Source of the DNA: Chrysogorgia sp. JL179-B06
Taxonomy: Eukaryota > Cnidaria > Anthozoa > Scleralcyonacea > Chrysogorgiidae
Reading direction: 5' to 3'
Length of the DNA: 64,000 nt
Assembly: GCA_035772405.1 (NCBI GenBank)
Contig: JAYKKM010000216.1
Span: forward strand, 1,503,501-1,567,500
The stretch's first letter is position 1, and every line of letters starts with the position of its first letter. This document shows, piece after piece, positions 10,204 through 20,500 of the stretch. A program made the position numbers and the translations under genes. The notes below the pieces were generated by a model. The model saw nothing but the letters and a program-made list of their open reading frames with translations. It had not been told where the DNA came from and searched no databases.

Positions 10204-10515
10204 TATAAAATAACATGTATGCTACGCAGACTCTGATTGGTCAATACCCGTGTGTTTGGATCAGGCCATCCAAACACGGAAATTTACAGCCAAAAGTTTA
10301 CTCAAGTTTGTTCGTTCGTTCGTATTATTTTATAAAAAAATACCTAATGGGTTTTCCGTGTTTGGATAGCCTGATCCAAACACTTGGGATGTTGCTCGAC
10401 TTTCGAAAAGCTAAACAACACTCGCCTAGCGGCTCGTGTTTCTTTACGCTTTTCTCAAGTCTCGCAATATCCCGCGTGTTTGGATCAGGCTATCCAAACA
10501 CGGAAACCATTAGGT
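10204..10515. mobile_element. Fold-back insertion with three 26-bp palindromes
   Basis: It interrupts a dispersed repeat between GGAAATGGCATT (ends about 10203) and TTCAGAGACTCTAG (from about 10515); the uninterrupted repeat is at 52584-52613. Inside are three copies of a palindrome, GTGTTTGGAT-6 bp-ATCCAAACAC, at 10252-10277, 10358-10383 and 10476-10501. TACCTAATGG near 10341 is inverted at 10505-10515. Confidence 0.8.
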
Positions 10516-10835
10516 ATTTCAGAGACTCTAGATTTCAAAATTGTCCGGGGAGGCATATGCCCTCAGACCCCCTAGATGCTCGCGCCGCTCGCTACCACCA
10601 TTTCCGAATCGTCCTTACTTCTCCCCCAAACGAAAAATCCTAGATAGAACCCTGACAGGCTGTTTAAAGTTCAAAGACAAGCTTTCGCTGTATTTCATTG
10701 CTGAATCGCATTGACGTCACTTCCTGTGAACTTTAGCGGGGGAAAAAGGCATGAAGATGAAATTTTCGAACGACAAGATATATTACAATTTTTCTCAGGA
10801 GAATCCAAAGAGCACAACGATAGGCACTTTAAAGT

Positions 10836-11406
10836 GCCACTACGATGAAAATTCACAATCGTCTTTTAGATTTTCTTTAGCATAGAATAGTATTTCAGGG
10901 TCGAAAGTGATCATCGATGTAAAAAAAACTAAAAAATGGTATTTTGAAGTAAGTATTTTGAGCTCTGAAATCACTATTATTTAGGCCACCATTACTAAAA
11001 ACGTGTTCCAAGTGAGCCCGCAATTTCAAAAGGTAATATTGTTTGTGACGTCAGATTCTCAATGCTACGCCTGAATTTCGGTCGAGGTTATTTGTTTTCT
11101 TGTTTTTTTCGAGAAGTAGATGAAATGTTCAGCCTTTCAGACGAAGAATTTGAAAAAACGACCTTGATTTACTTGAAGAATTAGCCACGTGGAGTCTTCG
11201 CGTTGAGAATCTGACGTCACTTCGTTACGCTGGTCAAGAACATGAACGATTAATGGCGGACATAACAACTCCAGATTCGGAGTAAGAAAAATAATACTTG
11301 CCATCGTCGAATCGCAAAACGGTTTCGACCAAGTAATATTTAGCAGCTCTGCTTTATAAATGCGTAAAAATATCGATAGGTAAAAATTTGATCGTAGTGG
11401 CACTTT
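10836..11406. mobile_element. 570-bp TIR element with short coding-like frames
   Basis: Ends AAAGTGCCACTACGAT (from about 10831) and ATCGTAGTGGCACTTT (to 11406). Inside, plus-strand ATGs at 11125 (MFSLSDEEFEKTTLIY...) and 11253 (MADITTPDS with a GTAAGA donor-like site after it) look like remnants of captured first exons. No transposase. Confidence 0.7.
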
Positions 11407-11440
11407 TTTTCTTCTCATTATTACATATAGTTGTATATCA

Positions 11441-11587
11441 TCAAGTTAGTTTTTCATAATCTGCAGTAAGACGTTGATCTTCCTGCTGTAATTTAAGAGC
11501 ACAATCTTCAATGTTTGATAACCAATATTTCCATATAGCATTTAAACCTCCAATGCTGGTTTCTTGCAGAACATACTCTAACACACT
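11441..11587 (-). CDS. SUPT7L: SUPT7L exon 6 (last, with stop)
   Basis: Acceptor TTTATCTTTTCAG precedes SVLEYVLQETSIGG (phase 0). The exon codes 48 residues ending TADYEKLT, then TGA at 11443-11441. It matches the segment that follows the histone fold in the animal family. Confidence 0.9.
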   Translation of the reverse strand, partial: SVLEYVLQETSIGGLNAIWKYWLSNIEDCALKLQQEDQRLTADYEKLT

Positions 11588-14500
11588 CTGAAAAGATAAA
11601 GATAACAGTTTGCTGGTGTAATGTTCCACTAATTTTGCTTTCTTAATTTAATTTTAATCCCAACGGATTTTCTCGTTCCTGTGGCTGTACGATCACATTT
11701 TGAAACTCGAACTTCGTTAAGTCATATTTCAAATTTTTATTACCTCATTGTTATTCACCGGCAAAGGTCGGTCCGTCTAGGGAAAAACTGTGCCCGAGGT
11801 CTTGAGTACAGCCCGCGAGGCAGCACCTTATACCGTAGCCTGCGTACAGACGCTCACGGGCGCAAAAAGGCGGCGCTAAATAGCGTCTGTGCATCAGCGC
11901 CAAATTGTGTGTTCTATAATTTATGCCGATTGTTCGCAATGCTTATATCAACTAACGAGTATTCGCTAAAAGTTTAAGAACTCATATGAAGAGCAAACGT
12001 ATTTCTAATAGACAAATAGGACAAACTGAAAAGCTAAAACGAAACAGCATAACGAGTTCAAAGGATTTTTTCCCGAAAAATAAACGACAAATGAACAAAA
12101 TCAACTCTATATTTTTATGATTTGGCTTGAAATTTCCCGAAAACGGCCGACATTGCCTGAAAAAGTGACTTGCCTGTTTGTGAGCAAAGGTTCGTCTTAT
12201 AGTCCATTTTATAAAAATGGCGGGAAAAATCCATGTTTTCCATCGAGTTATAGAAACACGGCTTTCAGCCAATCAGCGTGTGCGTTTTTAATTTGTTATT
12301 TTATAAATGCTTATGGCAATCACAGGTTTGCCTGATTTTCTCTGTGTTTTGCGTGATTTAATTTTGACCTGCAGTTTTCAGATGTCATTGTTTACTTACT
12401 GGAAATCTGGATTCTCTTTGAGAAGCTTCAGCGTCAGTAGCAACACGCAGCAGTTTCGAAAATCGTTTCAGAAAATCAGCTACAACATCACTTAAAACAT
12501 CCAGGGTCATTTCATGGGCACCTTTAAAGCAACATCAAAAGATTAACTAAGACTCGTGGGGTATTCTGAATTATATTTCTGTTTCTCTGACTTTACTCTC
12601 TCTTTTTTACTTCTCTTAGATACCTTCTTGTTCAAAGATATTATGCACATATCAATGTTAAGCGGGAGGGGGGACGCTGGGCATACCCAGGGGATTTGGC
12701 ACATGATTGATTATTTGATTCCTGTGGTAGTGCAATTTGATCGCTCAGGCGTAAATGGGGGGCTAAAGCAAGACAAGCGTAGCTAAATTTAATGTTTTTT
12801 TCGCCAATTGTATTAGTACAACTATATACAGAGGCTAGGAGAGAAGCTACTTAGTGCGGAAAAGCGTACCGAACGAGCGAGGCGGTGTAGCCCCAACCCC
12901 AAAACAATCTCGTTCCCAGATCTGGGTGTTAGATTGGTCCCAGACCTAGCAGGTAATCAGTGACCGCATTTGTAGGGGGGTCCTTCTCCAGAAAATTTTG
13001 AAATCTAGAACCTTGGAAAGACAATTTGCAGCAATTTGAGCAAATTTTTTCATCTATATAATTCTACAACGAGCATAGTTCAAATGAATCCAAGCTTGCC
13101 TGCTGCCTCTTACCAGGTGATGCCATTTTTTGCAACCTAGTACTGACAGAAGGTCGACTTCATCCCCTCAACTTTAAGTCCGTTCCTACACCTCTGACTG
13201 TATATAGAAAAAAAACTCACTTTCATAGCCACTGTGACAGCAGATTGCAGCAACAGCTTTATAAGTAAGGCATCTTAATGAATCACTATCTAGTTCAACA
13301 GGATCTACTCCTTGGCTGGTGAAACATGCACTATAAGAAAGAAATAAAGCAAGTTATTTTTTTCCAGTCCGTATCCTTACCAAATCCTGCTTTATTATTG
13401 GCTAACGACTAACGAGCGCCGCTCGACATAATTTCAGTTTTAAGTTATGCGTGAAGCCGTAACATTTTCTATAAAAAAAATTTGAAAATTAATTCAAACT
13501 AGATTGAACATATTGAAAGACATATAAGTGTTTTTTTATCCGAAAAGAGACTTAACACTCAATTTCCTTTGACGAAGAAAAAGCAGACTTTTTTTGTCCA
13601 CTAGAAATACTATTTCTCGACTCCATGACGGACCTCCCATGAGCATATAAGCAAATAACATATATATATATATACATGAGCAAATAACATGAGCAAATAA
13701 CATATATATATTCACTCCACGACTCTTCCAGAATGATATTGGGATATTACATTTTTGACTTGACATTTAGAATGATACACAAGAAACCTCAACTTTATCA
13801 AAGTTTTGAAGCTTGGCATGGCGATGTATTAATGAAATAAATACACCAAAAATACACCATGTTTATTTAACGATCCAATTCGCTGAGCTTTCGTCCCGTA
13901 AACTCAGGACTTCGTGTCAGAGCGTGACTAAACGTGAACTAAAATAAAATGTTGACATTTTGTCAACTTGTTGACATTCACCTTGAAGTTCAGGGTTCTT
14001 GCCAATAGATTACAAGTTTGAAATTCCTCATATAAATTGAGACAAGTGTTTTTAAAGGCTTTAAAAAAGGGTGGAAAATGCTGTGCTTATATCCTCTTAC
14101 CCTTTATGCCCCAGGAGTGATCACTACCCAACTTCTCCTACTGATATCAATGGTTAACTAAGTGTAGAGGTAATGAGAATAAAGGAAATGATCACCAAAG
14201 ATGAACTGACATGTTTCACAAACAACTTCTCTCAAATAGTACTATAAGAATTGTTTGCAGACAATAAGCAGTGGCAGATTAAGGGGAGGGCTGACTGGGC
14301 AACCGCCAGGGGCCCGCGGATCCTAGGGGCTTCGCTCAACCTCGTTCCCAGGGCATTTTGTCTCCAAGGTGGAAGGTCGGCAAAAATGGTCACATGACAC
14401 CCAGAATTTCTGGGTGTTAAGATATGATAATTTTTGTGGTCTTTGTTCCATTGCCTTTGTCGACCTGAATAATTGAGAAATATTCAATGCTCTTTGTCAG

Positions 14501-17500
14501 CATTCGTCGGCATAAAAGCAGCTAACAAGCTTAAATAGTTAATAATCCACCATACATCCATGGTTATCTCTTACAAAAGGTATGAAGAAGCATATATCCA
14601 ATTTAGCGAAAGCTATCACTTTCTGTAAAATTTGAAGACATCATTCAGATTTAGATGAGTAAATTATACTCGGCTGAATTAATTGAGTTTTATGACAAGC
14701 CAATCGCATTATAGAATGGACCAGCCGATCCCAGTAAGGAGAATTTGTCTGCTGATAGTGGGACTTATCTAAACAAGGCTATGGGCCAATTAGAGCTTTC
14801 ACAAGAAACAACTTATTTTATAACAATATATCTACAACCTCTTGTTAGACAACATCTCTCAAATGTTTTTTTTATAAGTGCAGCACTAGCAGTGCTGTAA
14901 CAATTACTTAATATTTTGTAACTAGTTACAAATAGATAAATGTAACTATAAGGCGCTTTCCTTTTGAGCAATCGAAATCCAGATTTCAAAATCCGATTTT
15001 CGATTTTTCTGTTCCATTTTCCAAAATCCAAAAATGATTCGAATCTAGGGAATCGGTAGGTGAACGTGGATTTTACCTCAATCGAGATTGTGATTTTTCG
15101 GCCGACGTTTCATATAAATATCCCGAATTTAAAACATAGTCCTAACCCCAACATAACCCTAATCCTAACTCTTACGATAATGCTTTATTTTAGAAATAAT
15201 AGCTAATTTTAATTTCGAATTTTACTACCGATAGTCTATGTGACGTCATTTCGGGATTTATATGAATTGAAACTTCACCCGATTTTTCGTTCGTAACTTT
15301 TTTTGACCGCAATTGTGAAGTCGGCTCGTGAGGTAAAATGGCGGAAAAAAACAAGGTGAGTACTTCTAGACAAAGCATTTTATTAGTCTACTCTACAGTC
15401 CAAATACCATTGTTGTTTTCAATCAGCCAGTACAGACCAATAGCTCATTAGATGCTTCGTGGTTATTTTTTAACCTTGTAGAAGCACCTACGTTTGTTGC
15501 AACAGGATATGTGTCCGAAAAGTTTTGTCCAAAGTGTGGCCATCCTTTTTCTGCATCAAGTAAATATTGCAAAGATATCAGCATGCTCGTTTTATTCAAC
15601 TGACGAAAGGTTCTGCTGTAGTAGCTGCGAGACGGAGTCGCTAGATTTAGGTGATTCTATTGATTGATTTATTACATTAAGTTTTTGCAAATTACAGTCG
15701 AAATCCTGAGATTAAAAATGCCATTTCTCTTGGCAGCCATTTTCCAGCATTTGCGCCCGCGTTCAGGTTAACAAGCTGACCAGCGCAGCACGTCTGTTCA
15801 GGAAAATCCTAGCCTGGTAGCTGGCTCTCGGGGGAGGGACTGGGGAGAGGAGAGGGGAAGAAATGAGATCTCATTTCTTCCCCTCCCCTCTCCCCAGTCC
15901 CTCCCCCGAGAGCCAGCTACACAGGCTAGGAAAATCCAAATCTCAAAAATCTGGATTTCGATTGCTCAAAAGGAAAGCGCCTTAAAGTTACAGTTACCAG
16001 TAAAAATTACAAGACAAAAAAGTAACTAGCTACAGTTACCAAGTTACTTTGATAAATTTCAGTTTAATATAGTATTGAAACTGTGAACAAAGTTGGCACT
16101 GGACACTGGTTAATCAATACAAGTTGTGACTTAAAGTTAAAGAAAGTAAAACCATGAAAAGTAAAATCATGGACATGTTTTGGATGCAAATTTGATAAGA
16201 AAGTTAGTCATGCTGAGTACTCCTTTCAGTGAACAAAGTAAACAAGTTGGCATGTTCATAATTTAAAATGGAACGTGGTTGCATCGACTAAAGCAGAGGA
16301 CAACTGCCAACAACATATTGACCAGAATGCATTGCAGAAATGTTTAACGAAGATAAGTCCCTAGGGCCTGGGTACGAATTTGAATGACGACATGTCCTGC
16401 TTTTATATATAAAATAAATAAAAGTCTAAACTAATAAAATTATAAACGAGACAAAAGTAATGTTGCAGTTGAGTGGCAAATGTAACTAGTTATCTTTACT
16501 TTTTATTTCGAAATTTTGTAGCTAACTTTACAGTTACAGTTACCTTCTCCAAAAAAATAACTAGTTACCGTTACAGTGTGGAGAATGTTTCCTTCGTTGA
16601 ACAGCAGTTCTCTACAGTTTGGTTTTATATTTTATTCACATCACTGTACGTTACACGTCTGCACCGCACTCACTCTCGTCTCACTAGTACATTTCACTCT
16701 TGTCACTCCCTTTTTACTAAAACTAATCCCATTAAACATAATATAATGTTTGTCACTTGTCTTTTATCACCTATCTTAATTAACCACGAGTACGACTAAA
16801 TATAACCTAAGTACTTACTGATATAATCCCACTTCATCACAACAGACAGTTACTCAAAAAAGTAACGATAAGGCCACATAAAAAAATTACTTGTTTAGCG
16901 TCCACCCATTCCAACTTTTCCAGGGAGGGAGGGAGGCTTTTATTTTAATTTTTTTATATTTCAAACCATTGTGACAAAGCAAACCGGATTTAAAATTTCA
17001 ATCAACCATCATTACATTTTTGTCTGATCATGGTCTCATCGAGGTGCCCAACACAATGGAGATCGTCAATGCTCAAATAATGGTAAAATAAATACAAATA
17101 AATGGTAAAACATGAGTAGGGTATTTCTAAGGTGGAAAAACGATATTTTTGATTGTTGTTTTGTGCAAAATAAAAAATAAAATTGAGGTCGGGACATTTC
17201 CCTGGTGGGGCGGGGATGCTAAACAAGTATTTTTTTATGTGGCCTAACTAGTTACTTGTAACAAAGTTACTCACAGCACTGAAGTGCATATAGATTGGAA
17301 CAAAATTCATGTGACCTTGACCAGTCCCTCTATGCTGTACCTTTTTCTGTTTGTTTCTGAAGATTTTGATAAGAAAGCATGTTGATGAGGTCGAATGTAT
17401 ATTCCATTTTGTGAACAATATCTCTTTGGAGGAGGAGGTGGTGTTGGCAGTTGTGGTAAGTTTTCGTTCTTCTGTGAAGAATATAATAGGTCATAAAATA

Positions 17501-20500
17501 TATACATCTACTTTGAAAGATCCAAATGAGTGATAAAACGGCAGTGTAGAAATACAAATCAAATATCTAAAACGGTTGGTGTACTGCTGAAGGCCCTTTG
17601 TCAGAGAGTTTCTTCGACAGTACACCAACCTTTTTAGATGTTTGATTTGTATTTCTACTTTTAATTTAGTGTCCTCAACTACAGTTTCATGTTCATGCCT
17701 TTTTCTCCTGCTAAAGTTGCTTTGCTATTCACAGGAAATGACATCCAACCCAAGGACATGCAAACAGTTTGCGGATTGATTCAACAGTGAAAGATTGGGA
17801 ATTAAGTGAATTTTTTCTAAACTCTCTTCATATTTCATTGTTGAATCACTGTACAAAGTGCTTGCGTGTCCCTTGGGTTGATGTCACTTTTTTATTTCTT
17901 TTTATTTGATTTATTTACAGTCGATTGATTACGCAGGATAAGGTTACCCTATTTATCCGAGCCAGAGGGGCTCATGTTTTAAGCGCTTGACTATTCAGTT
18001 TATCACTCTTAGGTGAACGGCACATTCTCCTCAATTATTTAGAGACCCTGAGTGGTGGTCCGACCCAGAATTTGAACCCGGTCTCCCAGCTCATAGACAT
18101 GGGTGGTAATTACCACTAGACCACAACTTCCTGAGAATAGTAAACTACCAGGGTTTCTTTTAGGGGGTTGATGGGGGAGGGGGGGGGGTGCATTTGCCCT
18201 AAATACTTAAAACAGTAATTTAATATACAATTTGAATTCTGAATATATAGTAATACCATAATACAATTACAAATATTGTTGAATATCATATATATATGTA
18301 ATATTGTTTCATAATACACACACTGTTACTATAAATCAATGTATGAAATTTTTCCATGTAATATATCCTCACATGTCCCACTACACGATGTATATGCCTT
18401 GTATCAGTTGTATGGTATGTATGATGTATTCAATCACGTATTTGAGTATTTTGTTTGACATTATGTATCCTTCAAAACTCTCTTAGATCTCCTTCAAAAT
18501 GCAGGAAATGCTATTTCAGAGACTCTAAAATTGATGGTGCCTTTGATGCTCGAGTGCTGGGCGCTCGATCCAACCCCCAAATTTTCATTATAGGGTGTTT
18601 TGCCACCCCCCCTTGTTTTTCTGAAAGAAATCCTGAAATCCAAGTTTAGCAGGAGAAAAAGCCCATACATGCATAGATAAGTACATTTTAAAACAAAGAT
18701 AATTGTCCTCAAATTGGACTCACATTTCCTCCAGCTTGTTGATGTTGTGCAGCTAACTTCATCAACATCATTTTTCTAATGTGATGTTTTAACTCAATAG
18801 AGTGAAGAAGTAAGTTTTGTCCATGTGTATCTGTGGGCGATTGGATTGAGGCCAGGTTTGGTTTCATTGATCTAAAATTATAACAAATTAGACATGTTTT
18901 CACAAGTTTGTTTTAAATCAATCAAAAAACTTTGTGGTTTTAACCGGCATGTGTAATTATTAAATCTGAGCTTTCGGCCGTGTACCCTGGTCGTCTTCAG
19001 AGAAACAATATATAGTGATTTTCTGTTTCTCTGAAGATGACCTGCGTACACAGGCTGAAAGTTCAGATTTAACAATTACACATGGTGAAAACCACAAAGT
19101 TTTTTGATTGATTTAATAATAACGCCATGCAAAACTTTAAAGTGCTTATAAACCCAAAATGGGTTTTTGGTGATTCGGATAGAGCATCATAAAAAGTTAG
19201 TTAATAAGTTCTGGATTAGTTTTTGCGTTAAACTTTTAGTTTCAGAGATACAGTATTACGACCCAAACATGCAAATTGTGCCATTTTTTGGAAAAAAGTA
19301 GCGCCACCAAAATAACACACAGGGACCTGGATCCGAGGAACCCATCTTCAACAACAACTAGGCTTTTGTATAGGAGAAGACAGCTATCTTAAGAGTTTTT
19401 ATTGAAAAATGCCCAAAACGATGTGTCTTTACGATGTTACCTTGTCTACTCGAATTGTAATATATTTTTATAAGTATTGAAACATAACACGTTCCTCGGA
19501 TCCAGTCTCCCGGCCTGCGCTACTTTTTTTCACAAATTGTGACTTTGAGCCCTTATATCTCCGAAACTAAAAGTTTAACGCAAAAACTAATCTAGAACTT
19601 ATAAACTAACTTTTTATGCTCTATCCGAATCACCAAAAACCCATTTTGGGTTTATAAGCACTTTAAGGATCAAGTTTGTCTTTCTCATTGATTTGAAGTA
19701 AAATCATGCAAGTGTTTTATTTTGTTGCAATTTTTTCTGTGCATTGCTGTACTATTCATGGGAAAGCATGCAGCCTGGTGAAGGAGATATTGACTTAGTA
19801 TAAAAGTAGACTGTATTGCATAGGTAGTGTTAAAACACTAAAAGGTTGGTTAAAACATCAAAAGGCTGCCAAAATAGTGAATGGGAGGTCTAACATTTTG
19901 AGTAGGCTATTCTAGAAATGAGCCATTAGACTACTTCATGAAGATCTTCAGCATGTAGTCAGGCTTCCTTGTGGCATACAGTTATAGCAGTTTACTGGCA
20001 ATAACTGCACATCCAAATGACACGTTCTGCGTTGGGATAAAACTTATTTCAATTCATAACATCAGGCTAAGTAATTCAGTATAACGAATTTGCAAGTGTA
20101 AATATAAATACAAATATCTATTGTGGTTTTAGCCTTGATGTTATGAATTGAAATAAGTTTTATCCCAATGCACTAGAACACGTCATTTTGATGCACAGGC
20201 GACATTAAGAACTGGCTTATTCTCCTTTTCAGTGTATTTTAATACAGTTTGAACAGTCTTGGCCAACAAAAGTCCCTATATGCAACTTATCTTTTACACA
20301 GAATGGACCCTGGGAAATGAGTGCAAATCTGGATTGAGGACTCAAGTGTGTTAGCCTGTTAGCTGTCTGAAATCATAATGTTGGACTTCTGAGACCAGAT
20401 TTGACCTAGCCTGCTTAAACTGAGGTACAGATTTCCCAGCACAATGGAACTATTCTAATACCGCCCCCCTCCCCCACACATACTCCCTCCCCACACTCTC

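Larger units (their letters stand above)
9752..10800. mobile_element. MITE expanded by nested insertions
   Basis: The outer inverted pair is ATCTTCATGCCTTTTCCCCT at about 9769 and its complement near 10745-10765; the next stretch carries CACAGGAAG and GACGTC on both sides. A compact copy of the same family is at 17690-17885. The interior is filled with a C-tract (about 9917-9938), a small TIR element (9996-10134), a dispersed repeat and a fold-back insertion (10204-10515). Confidence 0.7.
14951..15982. mobile_element. 1032-bp TIR transposon with TA duplication, carrying a mini-gene
   Basis: Perfect 34-bp-class inverted ends AGGCGCTTTCCTTTTGAGCA and TGCTCAAAAGGAAAGCGCCT. TA flanks both ends (14949-14950, 15983-15984). 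No transposase. It holds a two-exon zinc-ribbon-like frame (15338-15603) and a hairpin element (15810-15928). TA duplication suggests mobilisation by a Tc1/mariner-type enzyme. Confidence 0.88.
14880..17280. repeat. GTAACTAGTTAC-rich repeat, interrupted by a transposon
   Basis: Clusters of GTTAC/GTAACTAGTTAC words at 14899-14948, 15985-16050, 16480-16580, 16850-16890 and 17245-17272. AGCAGTGCTG at 14889 and CAGCACTG at 17274 suggest inverted termini. The element at 14951-15982 sits inside it. Confidence 0.5.
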
